Below are positions 6,999-14,445 of a stretch of 64,000 nucleotides of DNA, piece by piece (positions within the stretch are counted from its first letter, which is position 1; every line of letters begins with the position of its first letter). The stretch is from Dictyobacter vulcani. Lineage in GTDB: Bacteria; Chloroflexota; Ktedonobacteria; Ktedonobacterales; Ktedonobacteraceae. The position numbers were made by a program, and so were the translations under genes. The stretch spans positions 1,178,001 to 1,242,000 of the forward strand of contig NZ_BKZW01000001.1 of the NCBI RefSeq assembly GCF_008974265.1. The letters are read 5' to 3'. The notes under the pieces are model-generated. The model was not told the DNA's origin, made no database searches, and saw nothing but the letters and a program-made list of their open reading frames with translations.

Positions 6999-8909
6999 CT
7001 ATGCAATATCATTCAAATCATCATAGTCAGCGCCAATGCTGCTATTTTTCTGTTGCGGTTTGCGCGAAGAGCGCAGTTTGTCAAAGACCGTGTTGATCTC
7101 GGACCAGTCAGCCGGAGCCAGGTCAACGCCGTAGTATTTCCGCTCTTCTTCCAGCCGTTGCGCCGTGATAAAGCCATAGGCCAGACGCTTTTTCCAGACC
7201 TCTTCACAATAGACCCGTTCCTTTTTCTTATCATAGTCCTGCATTTTTTTCAGGACCCACAGCGCATCAGAGTAGAGGTCTGGTTGACGGACCCGCTGAC
7301 CTGAAATGCTACTGATCTCGCCGATCTCATCAGGAGGAGCCAGGGCGACCGCTGAACGAAAAGCACCAGCCAGGAGTGCAATCAGACTGTCAAGCTTTGC
7401 CATGCGCCGATCGCGCTTGACCAGAGTCGTACGCACTTCTTCAAAGGACTTTGGGGAGAGATGGTCAAGCAGTTGGGTCAGCTGATCAGGAGAGAGCCCG
7501 GCCAGGGCAGAGCGTGCCAGATCGCGCAGCACATCCACCGGCACATCACGCAGGCTTTCTTCCAATGCTGCATATTGTGCGCTCACTTCCGTCATGTGGA
7601 ACTTTTCCAGAATGAAGGTGAGGAAGGCTACCGAAAGCAGACAGCGTGACCAGGTCACAGGTCCCTTTTCAGAGCGCACCAGCTGGTGTAGTTCCTCATC
7701 CGACCAGGTCAGTACCGTTTGCAATTCCTCATCCAGACGGATATATTCGGCCTGTTTCACCACTTGCAAAGGCTTCTCCTGAATAATCTGCTGAAGACGG
7801 TTCTCTTGTTCGCCAGCTGGATCAGCTGTACAGGTGTCATGCTGGACACTATACGCCTGCTGGACCAGTTCCCAGACTGGATGTGTCGGCAGCCGGGAGG
7901 TATTCGAGTCATTGGACTGGTTCAGATCCACAAAGCGCAGCCATTCTTCCGTGGCATACTTCCAGAGTGCTTCAAATTGGTCAATCACCGAGAATGCTTC
8001 ATTGAGGTCATATTTATTCAAAAATTTCCGCTTAAAACGGAACTCAATACGCCAGATCTCAGAGACGCCATCCCAACCATTCGAGCGCCAGATAGCTTCA
8101 AACCATTGCTTTTGATGCTTTTTGATTTCTAAGGTCTTGTTATAAATTTGTGCGGAAAGTTCCGAGGCATGAGAACCAAAATCAAGCGTGGCAATCCGTC
8201 GGTGTGTCGTGCGTAACGCAGGTTGCAAAAACAACGCCTGTTCAAGTTCATGCTTGTCCTGTTCAATCTGTTGCTGCAATTTGGCATAGCCCAGGTCAGA
8301 AAGGCCCCCCTCTTGTTCCTCATTGGTTGGCGGGAGCGGGCGATCGCTGATATTCGTCACGCGAGAGACGAACGGGAAGCGGTCAGGATCATGGATGCAC
8401 AGCGTGGAGAAGTCAAAGCCCTGAAGGTCCAGACATAAATGCACTTCAGAGGCTTGCTGATGGAACAACTCACCAATGAACTCATGGAGCATCGACTCAG
8501 TTGCCACAATGGATTGTTCCGGCCCGATCATATGCAACAGGTGCGAGGAGAAACGCGCCTGACAGAACACATTCCCTTTCAGTGTGCCATAGGACAGGTT
8601 GATTTTCACATCATCCGAGTAGAGCAGCCAGGACCAGGGACTTGACCCATGTTCACGCATCATCAAGGTTTGACTGTACGTCTGATCACCTGCCCAATAG
8701 GTAAAGGTCAGCGACGTTGGCATATGTGTATGCTCTTTTCGTGCGGTCTTCTGCCAGGTATCCAGCTGATCAGCAATATGATCAGGGAGCGGCTCACCAT
8801 TGGGACGGCCATCCGATCCCAGGAACTTAAAGTTCACAAAGAAGGTGTCCGAGTTGTGGTTAACCGCTTTTAATTCCACAGGAGAGACCAGAAGCCTATC
8901 TTTTCCCAT
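6999..8909 (-). CDS. Replication initiator, Rep_trans/relaxase-like
   Basis: This 636-residue protein resembles rolling-circle initiators of the Rep_trans type found in integrative plasmids. The best match is residues about 255-330, where ATLDFGSHASELSAQIYNKT is followed by a K-rich segment and the WRIEFRFKRKFL strand, a typical ExR-type core of these proteins. The C-terminal half is helical and has no recognised motif. It would nick one strand at an origin to start replication or transfer. The ATG at 8909 follows GGAGGTG, and its first base overlaps the stop of the upstream 77-residue gene (TAATG), so the two are translationally coupled. The catalytic Tyr cannot be pinned from sequence alone. 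Family-level confidence is moderate. Confidence 0.65.
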   Translation of the reverse strand: MGKDRLLVSPVELKAVNHNSDTFFVNFKFLGSDGRPNGEPLPDHIADQLDTWQKTARKEHTHMPTSLTFTYWAGDQTYSQTLMMREHGSSPWSWLLYSDDVKINLSYGTLKGNVFCQARFSSHLLHMIGPEQSIVATESMLHEFIGELFHQQASEVHLCLDLQGFDFSTLCIHDPDRFPFVSRVTNISDRPLPPTNEEQEGGLSDLGYAKLQQQIEQDKHELEQALFLQPALRTTHRRIATLDFGSHASELSAQIYNKTLEIKKHQKQWFEAIWRSNGWDGVSEIWRIEFRFKRKFLNKYDLNEAFSVIDQFEALWKYATEEWLRFVDLNQSNDSNTSRLPTHPVWELVQQAYSVQHDTCTADPAGEQENRLQQIIQEKPLQVVKQAEYIRLDEELQTVLTWSDEELHQLVRSEKGPVTWSRCLLSVAFLTFILEKFHMTEVSAQYAALEESLRDVPVDVLRDLARSALAGLSPDQLTQLLDHLSPKSFEEVRTTLVKRDRRMAKLDSLIALLAGAFRSAVALAPPDEIGEISSISGQRVRQPDLYSDALWVLKKMQDYDKKKERVYCEEVWKKRLAYGFITAQRLEEERKYYGVDLAPADWSEINTVFDKLRSSRKPQQKNSSIGADYDDLNDIA

Positions 8910-9142
8910 TACTGCACCTCCTGTTCTTCGGTTGCTTCTTCCAGAATGAGAGACAACCCATCAGCCCAGCGTGTAATCACACCATCAGGAGCCGCCACCG
9001 CGACACGTGCCACATGCTTGAGTCGATATCGTTGCATCAGAGCCAGAGCGGCCAGCAGAGGAGAAGATGCTTCAATATCATCAGTTATCGGGAACTCAGA
9101 GGACGGCCAGAACCGCCAGAGGGCCACGTCATAGGTTATCAT
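8909..9142 (-). CDS. Small hypothetical protein coupled to rep gene
   Basis: A 77-residue protein starts MITYDVALWRFWPS at the ATG at 9142, which follows GGAGGTGTCGC. Longer starts upstream lack such a site. It is mixed alpha/beta with a Glu-rich C-terminus (EEATEEQEVQ). The end of the segment RLKHVARVAVAAPDGVITRW resembles a short beta-hairpin. Its stop overlaps the initiator gene start, which suggests a role with the replication initiator, for example as an accessory or copy-control protein. No family was recognised. Confidence 0.6.
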   Translation of the reverse strand: MITYDVALWRFWPSSEFPITDDIEASSPLLAALALMQRYRLKHVARVAVAAPDGVITRWADGLSLILEEATEEQEVQ

Positions 9143-9640
9143 TGCGACACCTCCAGGAATGAACAAAGAGAGAAAGAATAGGTATTTTGCACCCCACGTG
9201 TTACTGGTTTCGTGGGGTGCAGTCCGTATGCCAGCGTGAGAGGAAAGCGAACGTGAGAGGACGGCCAGCGTGTCGTGTGACTAGCGTCTCCACCTGGACA
9301 CTCTGTGCAGTGCATTCCATGCCGACGGTGCCAAGGTGATATACTCAGATGCTTCCTTAGCACCGTCGCCATTCCAATTCTGGCACAGGTGTACAGGTAG
9401 TACGCTTGCTTCGCACCGTCACAGGGAAACAGTATCAAACGTGAATGTTTATGCCTCAGGAAGCCAGATAATGCCTCAGGAGTGTTGGCTTGCTCATCTA
9501 GAATGTTTGTTTTCATGAAAAAAACCTCTTGTTATTTCTCAATGGGGAGGAAGGCCCGGACCACGGGAGCGACGGGCGCACCTCATGAACCGGGCGGTTG
9601 GCGGTTGGCGCTAAAAGAGCCAGGAGAAAAGAGATAAAAG
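9143..9640. other. Candidate origin region with hairpins and repeats
   Basis: This gap inside the element operon holds several structures. A perfect 10-bp hairpin (9189-9198 with 9211-9220) has a 12-base loop. A 13-bp hairpin with one mismatch pairs 9324-9336 with 9355-9367. The octamer GCACCGTC occurs at 9360-9367 and 9413-9420 and inverted at 9324-9331. ATGCCTCAGGA is repeated at 9451 and 9471. It lies just upstream of the replication initiator, where double-strand origins or oriT are often found. A 125-codon frame (9139-9516) crosses it but has an unconvincing composition. Confidence 0.45.
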
Positions 9641-10744
9641 TTATTGATCGAGTCGACGCATACGGGACCGAGAAGGTTCATTGAGTTCTGGCGGAGCAGG
9701 TGAGCGCCGATTACTGAGAATATCCTTGAAGACCTGGCGTTTCAATTCCGCGAGAAATTCGGCGTCTTCCTTCTCTTGCTGAACTTTGATTTGCAGCAGG
9801 AGAATTTCTGTTTCAGCTTTGGCCTCAATCGTTTTGCGCTCACCTTCGGCCTGGGCGATCTCGCGGTAGATGGTGCCTTTTTCGCGCTCACCACGGGCGA
9901 TCAGTTTAAGCGGGCTGCCGTCCACTTTGGCGAGGAAGAAGGCGGTCGACGCATCACCCAGGATGAAACCAGCAACACGCGAGGCAACAAACACATAGAG
10001 GATAGTCATATTCGTATTAGCGCCAGGATTTTGTGTAATGACATGCAGCAGGAAGGCCGCCTGACTGATAATATTAATGGCAGCGAAGACCAGCCACATA
10101 CCAGTACCCAACCATATTTCACCCTCTTCACGCTTGCTCACAATGCCGCCGGACTCTCGTTTTTCTTCCAGATCACGCCGTTTAATCGCCACACCAAAGG
10201 TGACAAACATCATGGCCAGGTCGATGAAGAGCGCACCACCCGCAATCACATAATCGGCAGTGTCACCAGCTGGGACCAGACGAGTCAACACATAGGCAAC
10301 TTCTGAAGTAGTCAGAGCAACAAAGGCAATCGGCCCAATGAAGAGCCAGAACTTGAGGAGGAAGAGCATAAATCGTTCATGTGCAGGCCGCCCGAACTTA
10401 GCCCCCTCGACCAGGTTCATACGACGGACCCGTAACTGCTCAGGTGTCATCAATGAGGTATTCAAGCGAGGGCTTACCGCTGGTTGAGTCTCAATAGAAT
10501 AATCTGCTGGTAATGCATCAGTATAATTAGAAGGAGCAGCCGCCCTCGTTTGTGTTACTGAATCATTGCTAAAGGCAGAAAGCAGCCGCCCGAAGAAGCC
10601 TGTACGTTGTGACTCTTCTTGCTGCCGCCGCTCTTGTGATTCACGTATGGCATGCGCAAGCCCATCAGTGTAAGCCGCAGCCGGATTTTCTCTAACCTGG
10701 TCAGCAAACATCTGTGTGTCAGTATATTTCTGTGTCTCATCCAT
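9641..10744 (-). CDS. Four-helix membrane protein with coiled-coil tail
   Basis: This 367-residue protein (ATG at 10744 after AAAGG) has a polar N-terminal region (about 1-120, Gln/Arg-rich), four membrane helices (roughly 125-150, 160-185, 212-238 and 245-272) and a C-terminal coiled coil (about 285-345). The coiled coil includes the run IAQAEGERKTIEAKAETEIL and continues in heptads. A Pro/Arg-rich end follows. No Walker motif is present, so it is not a coupling or Zot ATPase. Its place between origin and transglycosylase suggests a membrane component of transfer or of a surface structure. The function is unknown. Confidence 0.65.
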   Translation of the reverse strand: MDETQKYTDTQMFADQVRENPAAAYTDGLAHAIRESQERRQQEESQRTGFFGRLLSAFSNDSVTQTRAAAPSNYTDALPADYSIETQPAVSPRLNTSLMTPEQLRVRRMNLVEGAKFGRPAHERFMLFLLKFWLFIGPIAFVALTTSEVAYVLTRLVPAGDTADYVIAGGALFIDLAMMFVTFGVAIKRRDLEEKRESGGIVSKREEGEIWLGTGMWLVFAAINIISQAAFLLHVITQNPGANTNMTILYVFVASRVAGFILGDASTAFFLAKVDGSPLKLIARGEREKGTIYREIAQAEGERKTIEAKAETEILLLQIKVQQEKEDAEFLAELKRQVFKDILSNRRSPAPPELNEPSRSRMRRLDQ

Positions 10745-10818
10745 GATCAAGGAACCTTTCTGTTGTATTGAGGAAAAAAGCGGTTATCCCAGCCAGGGAC
10801 AACCGCAGCACAAACAGA

Positions 10819-11220
10819 TTATTCGTCGTCATCTTCGGAGAGGCCGAGATCGCGTAAATTGGTGACCTGAGTGCGAACTTGCAGGATAGTGCGTTTTTCG
10901 CCCGTTGACTTGTCTTCTATTTCGCGTTCACCAGCTGACTGACTGACAAAGGTCACTTTGACTTTATGATCAGCCAAATCGTTTTTGAGCGTGTGAATTT
11001 CAACATCACGGCCCTTATCATCTTTGCCCGGTTTAATGTCTACCAATTCCTTGTATTGACGATCATTGCTTCGCAGCTGGCAGGAATAGACGCGACCATA
11101 GCGAGGATCAGTAATTTCAATGGAGAGGAAATGCCACTGTTCACCAGCGCGAGAACCAGTCTCAATAACGCCACCAACCGGACGAATGCCATTGATCACA
11201 CCTGTTAATACGAGAGCCAT
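10819..11220 (-). CDS. Small OB-fold-like protein with acidic tail
   Basis: The 133-residue protein is mostly beta-strand (VLTGVINGIRPVGGVIE, EQWHFLSIEITDPRYGRVYS, HKVKVTFVSQSA) and ends in LGLSEDDDE. An acidic tail after a beta-barrel-like body is typical of single-stranded-DNA-binding proteins, and an SSB beside a rolling-circle initiator would make sense. No SSB signature is clear, so this is an inference from layout. GAGGTG lies at a good distance from the ATG. It sits between the lytic transglycosylase and the membrane protein in the element operon. Confidence 0.6.
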   Translation of the reverse strand: MALVLTGVINGIRPVGGVIETGSRAGEQWHFLSIEITDPRYGRVYSCQLRSNDRQYKELVDIKPGKDDKGRDVEIHTLKNDLADHKVKVTFVSQSAGEREIEDKSTGEKRTILQVRTQVTNLRDLGLSEDDDE

Positions 11221-11238
11221 AGGAACACCTCTTCTTTC

Positions 11239-11736
11239 TTAATGTTGTTGTTCAGATAAAATGACAGTGATATAGTTTTGTGTTTCTGCAGGGAGGCAAC
11301 TTTGCCAGTGTGATCCACATTGATCAACTGCCGTGGCGACCGCACCGGGACCAGCGTTATAAGCAGCCAGAGCCGCCGCATAGTTGCCGTGATACTGTTT
11401 GTTGTAGGAGGCCATCAGACGGGCCGCCCCCTTCAACGCCTGTTCAGGATTCCAGGGATTAATACCAAGAGAGCGAGCCGTTGCAGGCATAAACTGTGCA
11501 ATCCCTTGCGCACCAGCTGGAGAGAGTGCACGGGGATCAAACTTACTCTCTTGCCGAATCTGTCGCTCAAAGAGATCAGGAGCAATGCCCGCATCAGTCG
11601 CCGCTTGACGAGCCATCGAGACATAACCAGTGGTAGCAGACACCGAGCTTGATTGATGCTGTGCAACCGCCTGAAAGGATGGATACAGCAGGACAGCAGC
11701 AATAACCACCAATCCCAGAAGAAGTAAGTTGCGCAT
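11239..11736 (-). CDS. Lytic transglycosylase (SLT domain), exported
   Basis: The 165-residue protein has an N-terminal signal or anchor helix (MRNLLLLGLVVIAAVLLYP) and a Slt70/VirB1-type lysozyme-like domain. The catalytic Glu is in RQESKFDPRALSPAGAQGIA, followed by QFMPATA and the AALAAYNAGPGAV motif. These enzymes cleave the N-acetylmuramic acid to N-acetylglucosamine bond and open the wall for conjugation machines or phage. The start at 11736 follows GGAGGTCCT; a longer frame to 11778 has no such site. Its presence in the element hints at cell-to-cell transfer or virion passage. Confidence 0.88.
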   Translation of the reverse strand: MRNLLLLGLVVIAAVLLYPSFQAVAQHQSSSVSATTGYVSMARQAATDAGIAPDLFERQIRQESKFDPRALSPAGAQGIAQFMPATARSLGINPWNPEQALKGAARLMASYNKQYHGNYAAALAAYNAGPGAVATAVDQCGSHWQSCLPAETQNYITVILSEQQH

Positions 11737-11866
11737 AGGACCTCCTTGCCTCATCCAGGTCCTATGTGCGAGAATCACAGGGAGGACCTGGCTATTGCTA
11801 CAAGCGAAACTAGTTGCTCAATCGTTGGGCTAGGTGTACCAGACCTAGCTCAACACTTCTTATGAG

Positions 11867-12001
11867 TTATTCACAAGAAGCATCATAAGAAGTGCATTGA
11901 GGGTTATGGCAATGACCACAATAACTACATGTCCAATATCCACAAGCACACAATCTCGATAATCCAAGAGCAAATAGAAGACAACGAACAACCACCTTCA
12001 T
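11867..12001 (-). CDS. 44-residue Cys-rich small protein
   Basis: The ATG at 12001 follows AAGGAGG about 11 bases upstream and opens a 44-codon frame starting MKVVVRCLLFALGLSRLC. The first part is a short hydrophobic stretch. The second half holds many Cys and His (CACGYWTCSYCGHCHNPQC), enough for a zinc-binding knuckle or disulfides. A longer frame to 12085 has no ribosome site. The small size, export-like N-terminus and Cys-rich end would fit a secreted peptide or a small zinc protein. No family was recognised. Confidence 0.5.
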   Translation of the reverse strand: MKVVVRCLLFALGLSRLCACGYWTCSYCGHCHNPQCTSYDASCE

Positions 12002-12017
12002 GATAACTATTACCTCC

Positions 12018-12230
12018 TTAGTGGCGAGGACGCGCATACACTTCATTCTCATCAAGATAACGACTGACAGGCCGAGGAAAACCACGCTGGATAGGCTGTG
12101 TATGAATCTCTTGAAAATGGCTGTAATGCTTCCTTGTCAGAGAAGACGCCAGGAAGAAACCGCCAACTAAACCAATCACACCACCAATGAGTACCGCAAT
12201 GATCAACCAGGGCAGCATTAAAGCGAACAT
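12018..12230 (-). CDS. Small single-helix membrane protein
   Basis: The 70-residue protein starts MFALMLPWLIIAVLIGGVIG after a good AAGGAG site. The first 30 residues form a Gly-rich membrane helix; the rest is basic and polar (FQEIHTQPIQRGFPRPVSRY). It is the first gene of the minus-strand element operon, just behind the operator-like sites at 12258-12313. Coat-like proteins of filamentous phages have a similar size and layout, but nothing else supports a phage role. The function is unknown. Confidence 0.55.
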   Translation of the reverse strand: MFALMLPWLIIAVLIGGVIGLVGGFFLASSLTRKHYSHFQEIHTQPIQRGFPRPVSRYLDENEVYARPRH

Positions 12231-12239
12231 CCTAAACTC

Positions 12240-12426
12240 CTTGAACTGCTTGTAACAATTACAGAAATTTCAATCCACGTCAATTATTATACATTGTAAT
12301 TTCTGAAATATCAATGATTTTAGGACCAATTTAAAATGAGGGTTTAAAAATATTATCAAAGTTTCAGAAATGTTGTATAATTTCCATAAATACACAAAGA
12401 GGCCAATGCAAGCGGAGGAAGCAATC
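12240..12426. promoter_or_regulatory. Divergent promoter region with TTTCAGAAATT sites
   Basis: Three copies of a TTTC-AGAAAT-type motif lie at about 12258-12271, 12298-12312 (inverted) and 12361-12372. For the plus-strand regulator, TTATCA (12353-12358) and TATAAT (12376-12381) are 17 bases apart, with the third site between them. For the minus-strand operon, a TTGACG box and a TAATTG-like -10 overlap the first site. This is the layout expected of an element switch controlled by the regulator at 12427-13272. Confidence 0.55.
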
Positions 12427-13272
12427 ATGACAGAGCTATTAACATCCAGTGAAGCCAGGACACTGCTAGGGAATATGTCCCCAAGCACTTTTAAAAATTT
12501 AGTTGATAGTGGAAAGATAAGAAAAGTCACCCCACCAGGAAAATCACAAGGTAAATACATCCAGGAAGATGTGATCAAAATAGCCGCAGAGCTAAAACCT
12601 TTTATTGATGCAGATCATCACAGCAGGCAATTACGGAGACAAGCAGGAAGTTACAAAGAAAATCCTAGCCATCCAGCTGCTACAGACTGGACAAAAGCCA
12701 GTGACCTTCCTTACTTACTTGCATTTGATTATGAAATGTACGGAGTCGAGAATACTGTAGATATCTCTATCACACATAAATGGTGGGAGAAAAATCCTTA
12801 TATGGCAAGGTTATTGTTTAATGCAAACGACCGAAAGGACATATGGGGAGCCATAACCATCATGCCAATGAAAGAAGAAACAATCTTTCGTATCCTCAGA
12901 GATGAATTGAAAGAGCGAGACATCACGGCTGACGACATTTTAACTTACCAGCCAGGAAACGAATACATAGGTTATGTAGCATCAGCCACCGTCAAAAAGG
13001 AATACGCAACGCACTTCAGAGAACTACTAAGAAGTGTTTTTACTTTTGCTTGTGATCAATATCCAGATATTAAAATAACAAAACTCTATGCATATGCATC
13101 TAGCCCAGAAGGCTGGAACTTAATCAAGCGCTTATTCTTCTCACCCAGGAAAGACCTTGATAGAAATGCATTCGAGTTAGATTTGTTCGAGCGGAACCCT
13201 TCGTCCTACCTAAAATCTTTTCATGAATGCTTGAAACACAAAGGCGCAGACATTTTTGAACCAGAATGGTAA
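12427..13272 (+). CDS. Element regulator with N-terminal helix-turn-helix
   Basis: The 281-residue protein starts at the ATG at 12427 (MTELLTSSEARTLLG) after GGAGGAAG; an upstream in-frame ATG at 12370 lies inside the promoter. Residues about 5-55 look like an excisionase/MerR-type winged helix: SSEARTLLGNMSPSTFKNLV then KGKYIQEDVIKIA-like spacing. The rest (about 85-280) is an alpha/beta domain that may be GNAT-like, with IWGAITIMPMKEETIF and YIGYVASATVKKEYATHFRE; no catalytic motif is certain. It is transcribed away from the element operon and is probably its repressor or switch, acting at the repeated TTTCAGAAATT sites. Similar two-domain regulators are hard to name from sequence alone. 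Confidence 0.7.
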   Translation: MTELLTSSEARTLLGNMSPSTFKNLVDSGKIRKVTPPGKSQGKYIQEDVIKIAAELKPFIDADHHSRQLRRQAGSYKENPSHPAATDWTKASDLPYLLAFDYEMYGVENTVDISITHKWWEKNPYMARLLFNANDRKDIWGAITIMPMKEETIFRILRDELKERDITADDILTYQPGNEYIGYVASATVKKEYATHFRELLRSVFTFACDQYPDIKITKLYAYASSPEGWNLIKRLFFSPRKDLDRNAFELDLFERNPSSYLKSFHECLKHKGADIFEPEW

Positions 13273-13290
13273 ATGAAGTTTTAAAGCAAA

Positions 13291-13337
13291 AAAAAGCCAA
13301 GTCTTGTGCTCTATAAGTGCATATGACTTGGTTTTTT
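13291..13337. terminator. Bidirectional terminator at right end of element
   Basis: An A-run then CCAAGTC (13297-13303) pairs with GACTTGG (13325-13331), followed by six T. It ends the regulator gene and could also stop transcripts entering the element from the orphan tRNA promoter. Confidence 0.7.
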
Positions 13338-13379
13338 CTTATGTATAAAAGCGCATCAATGCTTAACTGAAATAGTGAT

Positions 13380-13392
13380 AATTTCCGAAATT
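13380..13392. promoter_or_regulatory. Palindromic AATTTC-C-GAAATT site
   Basis: This perfect 13-base palindrome matches the TTTCnGAAAT core of the operator-like sites at 12258-12372. It lies about 80 bases from the right attachment site, so the regulator may also act at the element end, for example during excision. The role is inferred. Confidence 0.4.
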
Positions 13393-13471
13393 ACAACCAG
13401 CAAGACCGGTGCTCTTGATGAAATTTCAAAGTATGAAGCGGCTTGAGAAGCTGAAAAAATGGGGTATCTAA

Positions 13472-13509
13472 TCCGGAGACCGGTGCTCTATCCACTGAGC
13501 TACGGGAAC
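13472..13509 (-). pseudogene. Orphan tRNA-Arg 5' half / right attachment site
   Basis: An exact 38-base copy of the tRNA-Arg gene from its 5' end to the anticodon loop. The 3' half is absent, so it cannot make a tRNA. It marks the right junction of the element and keeps the original upstream promoter. Confidence 0.88.
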
Positions 13510-13519
13510 GTCATTTATA

Positions 13520-13548
13520 AATATACCATATTCGTCAAGCTTTCTCAA
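13520..13548 (-). promoter_or_regulatory. Original tRNA-Arg promoter, now orphaned
   Basis: On the minus strand TTGAGA (13543-13548), 17 bases, TATATT (13520-13525), then 10 bases to the tRNA half. It is diverged from, but clearly related to, the promoter carried by the element at 5788-5816. It now fires into the right end of the element. Confidence 0.7.
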
Positions 13549-13701
13549 GCATATAGCTCTTATGTCAGGCGGCTCTATCCGTAATTGCTAATTTTCAGCT
13601 TGACTGAGAAATCACTACTTTTATCTATTGATATACATCAACGCATGTGGTATTCTTTGTGGGCGAAGACGATTGGTGGTGTGGATAGAAGGGAGCAACT
13701 T

Positions 13702-14445
13702 ATGATGTCTTTTGAACCTCACTCAACTCCTCCAGATAAGCTGTCCTTGTATGATGTTACCCAGCAACAAACTCAACCGTACTCGATACCAATTGATGTG
13801 GTCGATCCTCTTACAGAACCTGATATCACGCCTGTGACGCCTGGACATACATATAAGCAATATCTCCCACGCGCATTCGCGCTGGGTTTGGTACTGGTTC
13901 TGATCGCCAGTCTTGTCTGGCTCTGGCAGCAACCTTCATCAGCTGCAGCTCCTCAGGTTGCGCTCACACCAACCGGTACAGCGACTACTGCCACCGATAC
14001 TGCGGCGTCCGATACTGCTAGCGATGGTAATATTCAAGTCTATATTACAGGAGCAGTTCAGCATCCTGGCGTTTATACTATTGCCAGCCAATCGCGGGTC
14101 TATCAATTGCTGCAAGCGGCAGGTGGTCCACAACCAGGTGCCAATCTGGCAGCGTTGAATCTGGCCACCCATTTGAGTGATGGTCAACAAATCTATGTGT
14201 TGCATGCCAATGAGACACCTGCCGCCAATGGATCCGATAGTGTTACCTCAAATTCAATGACAAAGATCAATATTAATACGGCCAGCGCCGATGAATTACG
14301 GCAAGGACTCCAGCTCAGTGCTAAGTCGGCACAGACTATTGTTAATTATCGTTTACAACATGGCCTATTCACATCCGTAGATACATTAGCAACGGTTGTC
14401 AGTAAAACAATTTACACAAAGATAAAGGACCAGGTAACTGTTTAA
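13702..14445 (+). CDS. comEA: ComEA-like DNA-uptake receptor
   Basis: The 247-residue protein (ATG 13702, after AAGGGAG) has a cytosolic N-terminus, one membrane helix (about 58-76, AFALGLVLVLIASLVWLW), a Thr/Ala-rich linker, a SLBB domain (about 112-172, VYITGAVQHPGVYTI) and a C-terminal helix-hairpin-helix (about 190-247, KININTASADEL then IVNYRLQHGLF). ComEA binds incoming DNA at the cell surface and hands it to ComEC. The hairpin motif is off-consensus: LPGIG is replaced by LQLSAKSA, so DNA binding may be weaker. comEC follows downstream, interrupted by one small membrane-protein gene. A longer frame starting at 13585 has no ribosome site. Confidence 0.88.
   Translation: MMSFEPHSTPPDKLSLYDVTQQQTQPYSIPIDVVDPLTEPDITPVTPGHTYKQYLPRAFALGLVLVLIASLVWLWQQPSSAAAPQVALTPTGTATTATDTAASDTASDGNIQVYITGAVQHPGVYTIASQSRVYQLLQAAGGPQPGANLAALNLATHLSDGQQIYVLHANETPAANGSDSVTSNSMTKININTASADELRQGLQLSAKSAQTIVNYRLQHGLFTSVDTLATVVSKTIYTKIKDQVTV

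Larger units (their letters stand above)
5778..13471. mobile_element. 7.7-kb integrative element in tRNA-Arg(CCG)
   Basis: The element lies between two exact 38-bp copies of half the tRNA-Arg gene. Its genes form one long minus-strand operon (12230 down to 6014) and a divergent regulator (12427-13272). The content is a tyrosine integrase, a replication initiator of Rep_trans type, a small acidic-tailed OB-like protein, a four-helix membrane protein, a lytic transglycosylase and small membrane or Cys-rich proteins. No coupling ATPase, Zot-like ATPase or capsid gene was recognised, so it is not an obvious conjugative element, inovirus or tailed phage. A mobilisable integrative plasmid that replicates by rolling circle is the most likely type. 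Confidence 0.85.

Noticed and set aside
9139-9516. 125-codon minus-strand frame in the element
   Set aside because: It has a plausible AAGAGG site, but the protein is rich in His, Arg, Cys and Trp without pattern and runs through hairpins and repeated octamers. A noncoding origin region is more likely.
12018-12230. Filamentous-phage coat protein
   Set aside because: Size and layout are suggestive, but no Zot-type ATPase or other inovirus gene is present in the element.
13472-13509. Second tRNA-Arg gene
   Set aside because: Only the 5' half is present; the T arm and 3' acceptor strand are missing, so it is an attachment-site copy.
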